64,000 bases of DNA from Lacustribacter sp964460315 (lineage in GTDB: Bacteria; Pseudomonadota; Gammaproteobacteria; Burkholderiales; Burkholderiaceae_A), in contig CAYWPQ010000002.1 of NCBI GenBank assembly GCA_964460315.1, forward strand, positions 49,334-113,333, in the 5' to 3' direction. The translations under genes were made by a program, and so were the position numbers. Below are positions 1-8,286 of this stretch, in pieces (positions within the stretch are counted from its first letter, which is position 1; each line of letters begins with the position of its first letter). The notes beneath the pieces were generated by a model. The model ran no database searches and was not told where the DNA came from. It saw only the letters and a list, made by a program, of their open reading frames with translations.

Positions 1-342
1 AGGCATCAATGCCTTTTCAAGGCAATCGGCAACGGCCGACTGCAGTTCCTCAGGCGCACTGTCGTTGGTGAGTCGTCGGGCTTTGATCTCGGCCCGCACA
101 GATTCCAGCAAGGCGGCTGTCGCCTGGGTGCCCACGTCGGCGGTGAGCAGGGCGGTTTCAACATCGTCGAACCAGGCGTCATCCAGGCGCCTTCCTGAAA
201 AGAGCGCGCCAAGCTGGGCCCGAGTCTTGGTGAGGCCTTCTTTCAGGCGAGTGATCTTTAGCCGATCAAGGGCTCGGCCCAGCCCCAGGAAACCAATCAT
301 TGATTTTGTGGTCTGCTTACGGGTTGAATACAAGTTCGTCAT
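1..342 (-). CDS. ftsY: FtsY, signal recognition particle receptor (partial, N-terminal part)
   Basis: The reverse strand reads as the N domain of the SRP-receptor GTPase FtsY, which docks ribosome-SRP complexes at the inner membrane. After the start come RLKEGLTKTRAQLGALF and then DDAWFDDVETALLTADVG, the helical bundle that precedes the GTPase domain in this family. The gene runs off the left edge, so the GTPase motifs are outside the window. Two ATG starts are possible, at 342 and 300, and neither has a clear ribosome binding site. With either one, the long acidic A domain present in E. coli FtsY is missing. The gene is divergent from the M16 peptidase gene at 433, an arrangement I recall from betaproteobacteria. 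The identity is firm; the start is not. Confidence 0.88.
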   Translation of the reverse strand, partial: MTNLYSTRKQTTKSMIGFLGLGRALDRLKITRLKEGLTKTRAQLGALFSGRRLDDAWFDDVETALLTADVGTQATAALLESVRAEIKARRLTNDSAPEELQSAVADCLEKALMP

Positions 343-432
343 CTCGCAGGCGCGCTCGCGAATGTCTCGGGTGCGCTTTGGTCGGATGATCTCGTTTGAT
401 CTTATCCCGAAAAGGAAAGGCTGATTCTTCTC

Positions 433-1851
433 ATGCTGAAAAAGCATCGTCATCTCTGGCTTGCGGCTTGCCTCACAGCCTTGGGGTTTTCGTGGTCTGT
501 GTCAGCCGCCTGGGCAAGCGCCGCAAAACCCACGCTCGATCGAACGCTGCCCAATGGCATGCGGGTTCTGGTCTATGAAAATCCACGGGCACCCACGGCC
601 TTGCACATGGTCTGGGTTCGGGCGGGGTCGATTGACGAAACCAATGGCCGCACGGGGCTTGCGCATGTTCTTGAACACATGATGTTCAAAGGAACTCAAA
701 GCCTTGCGCCGGGCGAGTTCAGCCGGCGGGTTGCTGCCCTTGGAGGCCGCGAGAATGCATTCACGGCCAAGGACTACACCGGTTATTTTCAGCAGGTTCA
801 TAAAGACGCACTTCAAGAGGTGATGCGACTCGAGGCCGACCGGCAACGATTCCTTGTGTTCAATCAAGACGAGTTCGACAAAGAAATTCAAGTGGTGATG
901 GAGGAGCGCAGACTTCGAACCGACGACAACCCTTCAAGTCTGGCCTACGAGACCCTCATGGCTCAGGCTTTTCATGCCAATCCAGTGCGCAATCCCATCA
1001 TTGGATGGATGAACGATCTTGAAAACCTCACGCTGGATGACGTCAAGCATTGGTACGCCACGTGGTATGCCCCCAACAATTTGATTCTTGTGGTGGCGGG
1101 TGATGTAAAGTCCGATCAGGTCTGGAAGTGGGCGCAAGAGCTCTATGGCCCTATGGAATCCAGAACACTGCCGGCACGAAAGCCGCAGCTCGAACCCCAA
1201 CAGAACGGAACCCGACGTGTGGCCTTGCGCGCGCCCGCGAAAAATCCGTTCTTGATGATGGCTTACAAGTCGCCCGTGCTCAACGAGTCGCTGGGTCCTT
1301 TAAGCCTGCAATCCGAGCAGGCGCGTGATCTCGTGGCGCTTGATGTCCTTGGCACCCTTCTTGATGACCCAGGCACGGGAAGGCTCACCAAGCGTCTCGT
1401 GCGTGAGGAGCGCAGTGCAATCTCCGTGAGCGCAGGGGCCACCGGCATTAGTCGAGGGCCCGGCTTGTTTTATATCGATGTCACGCCTTCGGAAGGGGTG
1501 ACGCTTGGCGCTCTCGAGGCGAAGATTAAAGAAGAGATTGCTCGAATTGCGAAAGACGGAGTGGAGGAGCGCGAGCTTGCGCGAGTGAAACGTCAGGCCA
1601 AAGCCAGCCAGGTCTTTCGTCAGGACTCCACCTTTTCCCTGGCGATGGAGGCCGCGCGACTCTTGCTGGCCAATCGAAGCCTCAATGATTCAGAAGATTG
1701 GCTGAAACTTCTTGATGACATTCGTAGCGAAGACCTTCAGCGGGTGGCGGGACGCTATTTTTTAGACACCCAGCTGACCGCACTTGAGTTCGAACCTCTG
1801 CCACTGTCACAGGCCGCGCCCCGGTCCGCGCCTCCCGGCCTTCGCCACTAG
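433..1851 (+). CDS. M16 family zinc peptidase, catalytic member of a pair
   Basis: A 472-residue exported protease of the M16 (pitrilysin/processing-peptidase-like) family. The inverted zinc motif HVLEH lies at residues 78-82, and a downstream glutamate in VVMEERR, near residue 157, fits the third metal ligand. Residues 1-28 form a signal peptide with an AWA cleavage site, so the enzyme should be periplasmic. The next gene encodes a second M16 protein without the zinc motif; such active/inactive pairs are known to form heterodimers in this family. The start at 433 is preferred because it yields the signal peptide. The substrate is not predictable from sequence. Confidence 0.9.
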   Translation: MLKKHRHLWLAACLTALGFSWSVSAAWASAAKPTLDRTLPNGMRVLVYENPRAPTALHMVWVRAGSIDETNGRTGLAHVLEHMMFKGTQSLAPGEFSRRVAALGGRENAFTAKDYTGYFQQVHKDALQEVMRLEADRQRFLVFNQDEFDKEIQVVMEERRLRTDDNPSSLAYETLMAQAFHANPVRNPIIGWMNDLENLTLDDVKHWYATWYAPNNLILVVAGDVKSDQVWKWAQELYGPMESRTLPARKPQLEPQQNGTRRVALRAPAKNPFLMMAYKSPVLNESLGPLSLQSEQARDLVALDVLGTLLDDPGTGRLTKRLVREERSAISVSAGATGISRGPGLFYIDVTPSEGVTLGALEAKIKEEIARIAKDGVEERELARVKRQAKASQVFRQDSTFSLAMEAARLLLANRSLNDSEDWLKLLDDIRSEDLQRVAGRYFLDTQLTALEFEPLPLSQAAPRSAPPGLRH

Positions 1852-1887
1852 CCAATCCCAACCCTTTGATTCATTGGTGACCTTATC

Positions 1888-3231
1888 TTGATATCCACTG
1901 CTCGACGTTTTTTTCTGATGATCGTGTTTGGCCCCATGGCGATGGCGCACGCCAACGTCGTCGAATGGACAACGGCCTATGGCACACGTGTTGTGTTCGT
2001 ATCTGCACCCGAGATCCCGATGGTGGATGTCGCGGTCGACATCGATGCGGGCAGCCGCTGGGACCCCCCAGCCCAGTCGGGCCTCGCGTCTCTGACCCTT
2101 GGCATGCTCTCCAAGGGGCTTCGGGCAGCGGATGGACAGCCCGCAATGACCGAGACCGAGGTGAGTGAAGCTTTCGCGGAGCTGGCTGTTCAGCGAGCGG
2201 GAGGCACATCGCTTGACCGTGCCAGCCTGAGCCTGCGCATGTTGAATGACACGGACATTCAAGAGCGTGCAGCCTTGCTTGGCTCGCGCCTGCTGCATCA
2301 TCCCCAGTTTGACCCGGCGATTCTCGATCGAGAAAAAGCGCGCACCATTGCAGCCATCGAAGAATCCATGACCCAGCCGCAGTCCATCGCCACTCGTGCG
2401 CTGTGGCGGTCCATTTACCCTTCACACCCCTACGGTCAGTCGGCCACGCCGGAGTCCATCCGCTCAATCTCGGCGCAGTCACTCACGGAATTTCATCGTG
2501 ACTATTGGAAGCCCAATCGCATGAGGGTCACGATTGTCGGTGCATTGACCGAGGCCCAGGCTCGTCAGCTGGTGGACCGAATGTTTGTCTACGCAGCCAA
2601 GACGCAAGCCAGTCCAGTTTCAGCCATGTCCCAGCGCGGTGACTGGTCGACGAAAACTTCGGCCACGCGTCAATCGATCGCACACCCCGCCAGCCAGAGC
2701 CATGTCTGGCTGGGCCTGCCCGGCATCGCTCGAGACGACCCTGATTTTTTTGCAATGACTGTTGGCAATTACATTCTTGGCGGCGGTGGTTTTGTTGCAA
2801 GGCTTACCGAAGAAATTCGTGAAAAGCGCGGGCTTTCTTACAGCGTGTTTAGCGCCTTTCAGCCGCTTGCTCAGCCAGGCCCTTTTTTGATCGGCCTTCA
2901 GACCCAACGTGCCAAAGCACCTGAGGCCTTAGAAGTGGTGCGGGCGACGGTTAAACGCTTTCTGAAAGACGGTCCAACAGCGGAGGAGATCAAGGCTGCC
3001 CAACAGAACCTTGTTGGCGGCTTTGCCTTGCGCGTGGACAGCAATCGAAAGCTGCTGGACAACTATGCACAGATGAATTTCTACGACATGCCTTTGGATT
3101 ATCTTCAGACCTGGTCATCCAAGATTGCTGCTGTGACAGCAGACGATGTCCGCCGAGTGATGACCCGAGTGCTGCAACCGGAGCAGATGTCGGTGGTGGT
3201 GGTGGCGGGGCCGGAGGGATTTCAGCCCTAA
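1888..3231 (+). CDS. M16 family peptidase-like protein lacking the zinc motif
   Basis: A 447-residue M16-fold protein. In the place where the catalytic partner has HxxEH it reads SGLASLTLGMLSKG, with no histidine pair, so it should not bind catalytic zinc. The C-terminal half keeps the family sequence GGGGFVARLTEEIREKRGL (near residues 300-320), the arginine/tyrosine segment that contributes to substrate binding in M16 partners. The start is TTG at 1888, giving a short signal peptide ending near AMAHA; an ATG at 1918 is an alternative that would shorten it. It lies 36 bases after the catalytic M16 gene, and its stop overlaps the rsmD start by one base. It is probably the non-catalytic subunit of a periplasmic heterodimer. 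Confidence 0.85.
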   Translation: MISTARRFFLMIVFGPMAMAHANVVEWTTAYGTRVVFVSAPEIPMVDVAVDIDAGSRWDPPAQSGLASLTLGMLSKGLRAADGQPAMTETEVSEAFAELAVQRAGGTSLDRASLSLRMLNDTDIQERAALLGSRLLHHPQFDPAILDREKARTIAAIEESMTQPQSIATRALWRSIYPSHPYGQSATPESIRSISAQSLTEFHRDYWKPNRMRVTIVGALTEAQARQLVDRMFVYAAKTQASPVSAMSQRGDWSTKTSATRQSIAHPASQSHVWLGLPGIARDDPDFFAMTVGNYILGGGGFVARLTEEIREKRGLSYSVFSAFQPLAQPGPFLIGLQTQRAKAPEALEVVRATVKRFLKDGPTAEEIKAAQQNLVGGFALRVDSNRKLLDNYAQMNFYDMPLDYLQTWSSKIAAVTADDVRRVMTRVLQPEQMSVVVVAGPEGFQP

Positions 3232-3827
3232 TGGGACAGCTTCGGATCATTGGTGGTCAGTGGAAGCGAACCCCAATACCCGTGCATGACCATCCGGGTC
3301 TTCGGCCCACGCCGGACCGAGTCCGCGAGACGCTGTTCAACTGGCTTGGCCAGAGCATTCCGGGGTGGACATGCCTTGATCTCTTCGCCGGTGCAGGAAG
3401 TCTTGGATTGGAGGCCGCCTCGCGGGGCGCTGCTTCGGTGCTGATGATCGAGCCCGACCCGAAAGCCTGCGCAGCCATTCGAGCGATGGTTGAAAAACTC
3501 GGTGCTCACGACCAAATCGGCGTGATCCAAGGCAGGGCCGAGACGGCTATTCCTCGCCACGCTCGGTTCGACCTGATCTTTCTTGATCCGCCTTTTGGCC
3601 AGGGAATGGTGGACAAAATCCTGCCGCTTGCGTTGCAGCATCTGGTTCCAGGCGGCTTGATATACATTGAAACGGACCAGGAATTAACCTTGTCGTGGGC
3701 TCAGGAACACCATCTTGAACGTCTTCGCGCAGACAAGGCCGGCATGGTTCATTATCATCTCCTTCAATCGCCCAATGCGAGAGAGGGAGTCCACGATGTT
3801 GAGAGCTGTCTACCCAGGAACCTTTGA
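3231..3827 (+). CDS. rsmD: RsmD, 16S rRNA guanine-966 N2-methyltransferase
   Basis: A 198-residue SAM-dependent methyltransferase that modifies G966 of 16S rRNA. The SAM-binding motif DLFAGAGSLGLEAASRGA follows a LRPTPDRVRETLFNWL segment typical of RsmD, and the catalytic LDPPF motif is near residue 118. The start codon overlaps the upstream stop (TAATG). The 3' end overlaps coaD by 32 bases, the usual rsmD-coaD pairing, which suggests translational coupling. Confidence 0.93.
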   Translation: MGQLRIIGGQWKRTPIPVHDHPGLRPTPDRVRETLFNWLGQSIPGWTCLDLFAGAGSLGLEAASRGAASVLMIEPDPKACAAIRAMVEKLGAHDQIGVIQGRAETAIPRHARFDLIFLDPPFGQGMVDKILPLALQHLVPGGLIYIETDQELTLSWAQEHHLERLRADKAGMVHYHLLQSPNAREGVHDVESCLPRNL

Positions 3828-4287
3828 TCCCATGACCCGAGGTCATGAGGACCTCGTTCGTCGCGCCAGCAAGCTGTTCGACCGGGTGATCGTCGGTGTT
3901 GCCGACAGCCGATCCAAAAAGCCTTTTTTCTCCATGGATGAGCGGGTTCAGATTGCTCAAGAGGTTCTTGGCCACTATCCCAATGTCGAGGTATGCGGCT
4001 TTACGGGGCTTTTGAAGGATTTCGTTCGAAAGCATGACGCCAAGGTGATCATTCGCGGCCTGCGGGCCGTGTCCGATTTCGAGTACGAATTTCAGATGGC
4101 CGGCATGAACCGGTACCTGCTGCCCGATGTCGAGACCCTCTTCCTCACCCCGTCAGACCAGTACCAGTTCATCTCCGGGACGATCGTTCGCGAGATTGCC
4201 CAGCTTGGCGGCGATGTCAGTAAGTTCGTCTTCCCTTCCGTCGAGGCCTGGCTTGCCAAGCGCATTCCTGCGGCGCCTGCAGCCTAG
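3796..4287 (+). CDS. coaD: CoaD, phosphopantetheine adenylyltransferase
   Basis: A 163-residue enzyme that adenylates 4'-phosphopantetheine to dephospho-CoA, the penultimate step of coenzyme A synthesis. The N-terminus YPGTFDPMTRGH carries the nucleotidyltransferase TxGH-type motif with the catalytic histidine at residue 17, and ISGTIVRE near residue 127 matches the family's second nucleotide-binding motif. The ATG at 3796 is chosen because it gives the canonical N-terminus and is preceded by GAGAGGGAG; a longer in-frame reading from 3715 would add a non-homologous leader inside rsmD. Confidence 0.95.
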   Translation: MLRAVYPGTFDPMTRGHEDLVRRASKLFDRVIVGVADSRSKKPFFSMDERVQIAQEVLGHYPNVEVCGFTGLLKDFVRKHDAKVIIRGLRAVSDFEYEFQMAGMNRYLLPDVETLFLTPSDQYQFISGTIVREIAQLGGDVSKFVFPSVEAWLAKRIPAAPAA

Positions 4288-4326
4288 CCCGAGATCTTCT
4301 CCGGATCTCTCTCGAGCTCACCGTCC

Positions 4327-4602
4327 ATGGCCCTTTTCATCACTGACCAATGCATCAACTGTGATGTCTGTGAGCCCGTCTGTCCGAATGATGCGATCAG
4401 CATGGGCCAGGAAATTTATGAGATCGCCCCCGAGCGCTGCACCGAGTGTGTGGGGCATTTTGATGAGCCTCAGTGTCAGGTGGTCTGTCCGGTGGCCTGC
4501 ATTGAGGTGAGCCCGGACTGGATCGAGACGCGCGACCAGCTCATGGTCAAGGTTCAGGCGCTTGGAACCCTGCCCGCGCCGCAAGAGGATAAAGCGCGAT
4601 AA
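4327..4602 (+). CDS. YfhL-type 2[4Fe-4S] ferredoxin
   Basis: A 91-residue ferredoxin. The first cluster motif is C9-C12-C15-C19. The second is C38-C41-C50-C54, with the eight-residue spacing between its second and third cysteines that marks the YfhL/Alvin ferredoxin type. It is a cytoplasmic electron carrier; the physiological partners are not shown by context. It lies 39 bases after coaD and 30 bases before ychF on the same strand. Related genes are often labelled fdxA or fdx. Confidence 0.9.
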   Translation: MALFITDQCINCDVCEPVCPNDAISMGQEIYEIAPERCTECVGHFDEPQCQVVCPVACIEVSPDWIETRDQLMVKVQALGTLPAPQEDKAR

Positions 4603-4632
4603 TAGGCGCTTAGTCTTTTTCGAGAACTCTTC

Positions 4633-5727
4633 ATGGCACTTCAATGCGGCATCGTCGGTCTGCCCAACGTCGGCAAATCCACCCTTTTTAATGCACTCAC
4701 CAAGGCAGGCATCGCGGCGGAAAACTACCCTTTTTGCACCATCGAGCCCAATGTCGGGATTGTCGAAGTGCCTGATCCACGGCTTGCCAAGCTTGCCGAA
4801 ATCGTCAAGCCCGAACGCATTCTTCCGGCCACGGTAGAGTTTGTGGACATCGCGGGCCTGGTTGCGGGCGCAAGCAAAGGCGAAGGCCTTGGCAACCAGT
4901 TTCTGGCAAACATCCGTGAAACAGATGCCATCGTGAATGTGGTCCGCTGTTTTGATGACGACAATGTGATTCATGTCAATGGCCGCGTGGACCCTTTGGC
5001 CGATATTGAAACCATTGAAACTGAACTTGCTTTGGCTGATCTGGCCAACGTGGAAAAGCAGATCACCAAAACGGCGAAGCTTGCGAAGTCAGGTAACGAC
5101 AAAGAGGCGGTCAAGCTCTTGGCGGTTCTCGAGAAATGCCGCGCTCAGCTTGATCAGGCTAAGCCCATACGCGCTCTGTCGCTTGATACCGACGAACTTG
5201 CCTTGATTCAGCCCTTCTGCCTGATTACGGCAAAGCCCGCTATGTTTGTCGGCAACGTGGCCGAAGGCGGGTTTGCCAACAACCCCCACCTGGAAAAGCT
5301 TCAGGCCTATGCCCAGGCGCAGAAGGCGCCTGTGGTGGCCATCTGCGCCGCCATTGAGGCCGAGATTGCCGACATGCCCGACGAAGACAAGCAGGTGTTC
5401 TTAAGTGATATGGGCATGGACGAGCCCGGATTGAATCGATTAATTCGCGCGGGTTTTTCACTGCTGGGTCTGCAGACCTACTTCACGGCCGGCGTGAAGG
5501 AAGTGCGCGCCTGGACCGTTCGTATTGGTGCCACGGCCCCTCAGGCTGCAGGTGTCATTCACACCGACTTCGAACGTGGCTTCATTCGTGCCGAGGTCAC
5601 AGCCTACGACGACTACATTGCGCTGAAAGGCGAACAGGGCGCCAAAGAGGCTGGAAAGATGCGGCTCGAGGGCAAGGACTACATCGTCAAGGACGGCGAT
5701 GTCATGCACTTCCGGTTTAACGTCTAA
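4633..5727 (+). CDS. ychF: YchF/OLA1-family redox-regulated ATPase
   Basis: A 364-residue Obg-like P-loop protein. GLPNVGKST at residues 9-17 is the P-loop. The usual NKxD specificity motif is replaced by NVAE at residues 208-211, the signature of YchF, which prefers ATP over GTP. A DIAGLVAGASKGEGLG switch region and a C-terminal TGS domain ending in VKDGDVMHFRFNV complete the family layout. YchF binds ribosomes and is linked to stress responses. The gene converges with pth, and the two stop codons overlap by four bases. Confidence 0.96.
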   Translation: MALQCGIVGLPNVGKSTLFNALTKAGIAAENYPFCTIEPNVGIVEVPDPRLAKLAEIVKPERILPATVEFVDIAGLVAGASKGEGLGNQFLANIRETDAIVNVVRCFDDDNVIHVNGRVDPLADIETIETELALADLANVEKQITKTAKLAKSGNDKEAVKLLAVLEKCRAQLDQAKPIRALSLDTDELALIQPFCLITAKPAMFVGNVAEGGFANNPHLEKLQAYAQAQKAPVVAICAAIEAEIADMPDEDKQVFLSDMGMDEPGLNRLIRAGFSLLGLQTYFTAGVKEVRAWTVRIGATAPQAAGVIHTDFERGFIRAEVTAYDDYIALKGEQGAKEAGKMRLEGKDYIVKDGDVMHFRFNV

Positions 5728-6290
5728 AGCGAGTGCAGTGCGCGCTGCGCAGCAGTCACCTGACCACTCAGGATATTGGGTAGTTCTTTGACGATTCGAT
5801 CCAAGGCGTGGTCAATCGATGTCTTTTCCTCTGCTCGCGGCGCATTCAACACAAAGGCAGCGACATCTTGCGCAAGGCCAAGTGTCCTTGGATGGCCAAT
5901 GCCCACGCGAAGTCGCCAGAAGTTGGGTGAGCCAAGATGCGATTCAATGTCTCGCACTCCATTGTGGCCTCCATGGCCACCACCTTGCTTCAGGCGAATG
6001 CCGCCCGGTGGAAGATCAAGTTCGTCATGAATGACAAGAATGTCTTCAGGCGTCAGGCGATGGAATCGGGCAAATGCACCCACCGCCTCGCCTGAGGCAT
6101 TCATGAATGTGGCGGGCTTCATCAGCCAGCGGTCTTCCCCGACCAGGCGTTGACGTGCCAGGTCGGCTTTGAATCGAGATTCACGCGCCCATCCCAATGG
6201 GGCGAGCTGATCCAGCAGCCAGAAGCCGACATTGTGCCGATGGCCGCTGTATTGCGCACCAGGGTTGCCGAGGCCAACAATCAGTTTCAT
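5724..6290 (-). CDS. pth: Pth, peptidyl-tRNA hydrolase
   Basis: A 188-residue enzyme that releases peptides from prematurely dissociated peptidyl-tRNA. The N-terminus LIVGLGNPGAQYSGHRHNVGF carries Asn9 and the catalytic His19, and the HDELDLPPG segment supplies the catalytic aspartate. The length is typical. It lies downstream of rplY in the common rplY-pth order, but a strong intrinsic terminator sits between them, so pth probably depends partly on read-through or its own promoter. Confidence 0.96.
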   Translation of the reverse strand: MKLIVGLGNPGAQYSGHRHNVGFWLLDQLAPLGWARESRFKADLARQRLVGEDRWLMKPATFMNASGEAVGAFARFHRLTPEDILVIHDELDLPPGGIRLKQGGGHGGHNGVRDIESHLGSPNFWRLRVGIGHPRTLGLAQDVAAFVLNAPRAEEKTSIDHALDRIVKELPNILSGQVTAAQRALHSL

Positions 6291-6303
6291 CGTGAAGAGG
6301 AAT

Positions 6304-6340
6304 TAAAAAAACCGCCCGACATGATCTGAATCGGGCGGTT
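6304..6340 (-). terminator. Rho-independent terminator downstream of rplY
   Basis: Read on the minus strand, a perfect 10-base-pair stem (AACCGCCCGA with TCGGGCGGTT; arms at 6331-6340 and 6310-6319) is closed by an 11-base loop and followed by a run of seven T. It lies between rplY and pth, 70 bases past the rplY stop. Confidence 0.85.
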
Positions 6341-6411
6341 TCGGGGTTGCAACCTTGGGGGCACCTTGAATGCTCAGTGTCGCTTCAGCATTCAACTTGC
6401 CCCAGGCCGAC

Positions 6412-7035
6412 TTAGGCGGCAGGCTTGGCGTCAGCCGCGGGAGCTGCGCCTGGAGCAGCAGCATCATCGCCACCACCACCGGGTACGGAGGCCACCACCA
6501 CGGTTGGGTTCTCACCGGCATGCAAGACCAGGGTCACGCCGGCAGGCAGCACCAGGTCACGAGCATGAATGGAGTGGCCCACGGCAAGGGTTGAAAGATC
6601 GACCTCGATGAACTCGGGAAGATCTTTGGGCAGACAGGACACCAAAACGTCATTCAGCACGTGGCTGACGATGGCGCCAGCGAGTTTGACGGCCGGTGAC
6701 GATTCCTGATTCTTGAAGTGGAGAGGCACCTTGGTCTGAAGCTTGGCTTTGGCATCAATGCGCTGAAAGTCAACGTGAAGGACCAGAGGCTTGTAAGGAT
6801 GCATCTGGTAGTCACGCAGCAAAACCTGTTCGCTTTTGCCGTTGATTTCCAAGTCAAGAATCGACGAATGAAATGATTCAACCTTCAGGGCCAACAAAAT
6901 GGGGTTGTGATCCATTTCAATATTGGCGGGGGCTTTCTGGGCGCCATAGACAATTCCTGGCACCTTGCCGCTACGACGCAGACGGCGGCTCGCACCCGAT
7001 CCCTGCACCTCACGGGAAGTGGCTACTACTTTCAT
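6412..7035 (-). CDS. rplY: RplY, 50S ribosomal protein L25 (long Ctc form)
   Basis: A 207-residue L25/Ctc protein: an N-terminal 5S-rRNA-binding L25 domain (VVATSREVQGSGASRRLRR, then KVPGIVYG), a C-terminal TL5-like beta domain and a low-complexity Gly/Ala/Pro/Asp tail. The ATG at 7035 is chosen because AAGGAG lies six bases upstream; a TTG at 7050 would put that ribosome binding site inside the gene. It lies between prs and pth, a frequent bacterial arrangement. Confidence 0.94.
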   Translation of the reverse strand: MKVVATSREVQGSGASRRLRRSGKVPGIVYGAQKAPANIEMDHNPILLALKVESFHSSILDLEINGKSEQVLLRDYQMHPYKPLVLHVDFQRIDAKAKLQTKVPLHFKNQESSPAVKLAGAIVSHVLNDVLVSCLPKDLPEFIEVDLSTLAVGHSIHARDLVLPAGVTLVLHAGENPTVVVASVPGGGGDDAAAPGAAPAADAKPAA

Positions 7036-7050
7036 CAACAACTCCTTCAA

Positions 7051-7078
7051 TAAAACATGCCGATTTCACAAGGCATGT
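7051..7078 (-). terminator. Hairpin in the prs-rplY intergenic region
   Basis: On the minus strand a 7-base-pair stem (ACATGCC with GGCATGT, arms 7072-7078 and 7055-7061) with a 10-base loop is followed by TTTTATT, just before the rplY ribosome binding site. It could be a weak terminator for prs or a leader attenuator for rplY. This is inference from symmetry alone. Confidence 0.4.
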
Positions 7079-7145
7079 GGGCTAAAAACCTTTCCGATGG
7101 ATGGGCTGCCGCGACCAGCAGACCGTTCTTCAAGAAAGGAGAAAC

Positions 7146-8126
7146 TTATTCAACAAAGAGCGAACTCACCGAGTCCGACTTCACAATTCTTAAGATGGTT
7201 TCCGCCACCAAGCCTGCACATGAGAGCGCACGGATTTTTTGGCAGGCCTGCCCCTCTTTTGACAAAGGAATGGAATCGGTCACCACCAGTTCATCAAGCG
7301 CGGATTGGGCGACTCGATCAATCGCTCCGCCCGAAAGGACAGGGTGGGTGCAATAGGCAACGACACGCTTGGCGCCGTGTTCCTTTAATGCCTGGGCGGC
7401 CCGGGTGAGCGTGCCGGCGGTGTCCACCATGTCATCCATGATCATGCAGACGCGGCCTTCGACATCACCGATGATGTTCATCACTTCAGAGACATTGGCC
7501 TTTGGACGACGCTTGTCGATGATGGCCAGGTCACAGTCCATCTGTTTGGCAAAGGCACGGGCGCGGACGACACCGCCAACATCGGGTGAGACCACCATCA
7601 GGTCGGAGTAGGTCTGCTGCCAGACGTCCGCCAGGATGATGGGGGCGGCGTAAATATTGTCGACCGGAATATCGAAAAAACCCTGGATCTGGTCGGAGTG
7701 GAGATCCATGGTGAGCACACGATCAACACCAACGCTTTGCAGCATGTTGGCCACGACTTTGGCGCTAATGGGGACTCGTGATGAACGCACACGACGGTCT
7801 TGGCGTGCGTAACCGAAGTAGGGAATGGCGGCCGTGATTCGTTCGGCAGAGGCGCGACGCAGGGCATCGCACATGAGCATGACTTCCATCAGGTGGTCGT
7901 TGGCTGGCGCGCAGGTGGACTGAAGAACCACGCAATGGCGTCCGCGAACATGTTCGAGAATCTCGACGGTGGCCTCACCGTCGCTGAATTGTGCAACGTT
8001 GGCGCGACCCACGCGGGTGTTGAGATGGCGGGCGACGTCGGCGGCAAGCTTCGGATTGGCATTGCCAGTGAAGATCATGAGCCCTTCGGGGGCACCGCTT
8101 TCGCTCGTTAACATGCGGTCGACCAT
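7146..8126 (-). CDS. prs: Prs, ribose-phosphate pyrophosphokinase
   Basis: A 326-residue PRPP synthetase, converting ribose 5-phosphate and ATP to PRPP, the precursor for purines, pyrimidines, NAD, histidine and tryptophan. The sequence holds FTGNANPKLA, the catalytic loop YFGYARQDRR, and the PRPP-binding loop MIMDDMVDTAGT. The start is uncertain: ATG at 8126 is used, ATG at 8114 is also possible, and neither has a strong ribosome binding site. It is preceded by ispE and tRNA-Gln on the same strand, so the tRNA may be processed from an ispE-prs transcript. Confidence 0.96.
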   Translation of the reverse strand: MVDRMLTSESGAPEGLMIFTGNANPKLAADVARHLNTRVGRANVAQFSDGEATVEILEHVRGRHCVVLQSTCAPANDHLMEVMLMCDALRRASAERITAAIPYFGYARQDRRVRSSRVPISAKVVANMLQSVGVDRVLTMDLHSDQIQGFFDIPVDNIYAAPIILADVWQQTYSDLMVVSPDVGGVVRARAFAKQMDCDLAIIDKRRPKANVSEVMNIIGDVEGRVCMIMDDMVDTAGTLTRAAQALKEHGAKRVVAYCTHPVLSGGAIDRVAQSALDELVVTDSIPLSKEGQACQKIRALSCAGLVAETILRIVKSDSVSSLFVE

Positions 8127-8154
8127 GGTGTTTTGTATATGGGCTCAGTCAGTT

Positions 8155-8231
8155 TGGCTGGGGAGGAAGGATTCGAACCCTCGAATGCCGGAATCAAAAT
8201 CCGGTGCCTTAACCAACTTGGCGACTCCCCA
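8155..8231 (-). tRNA. tRNA-Gln (anticodon TTG)
   Basis: On the minus strand a full cloverleaf begins TGGGGAGTCGCC and ends CTCCCCAGCCA, with the CCA end encoded. The anticodon stem CCGGA/TCCGG encloses the loop TTTTGAT, giving anticodon TTG (8197-8195). The T arm carries GGTTCGAATCC. The start with an unpaired-type T and the acceptor sequence are typical of bacterial tRNA-Gln. Confidence 0.96.
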
Positions 8232-8286
8232 ACAGGACACAACGTTTTCTGCAACTTGCACTGACACGGCGGGACCTGACGGGGGT

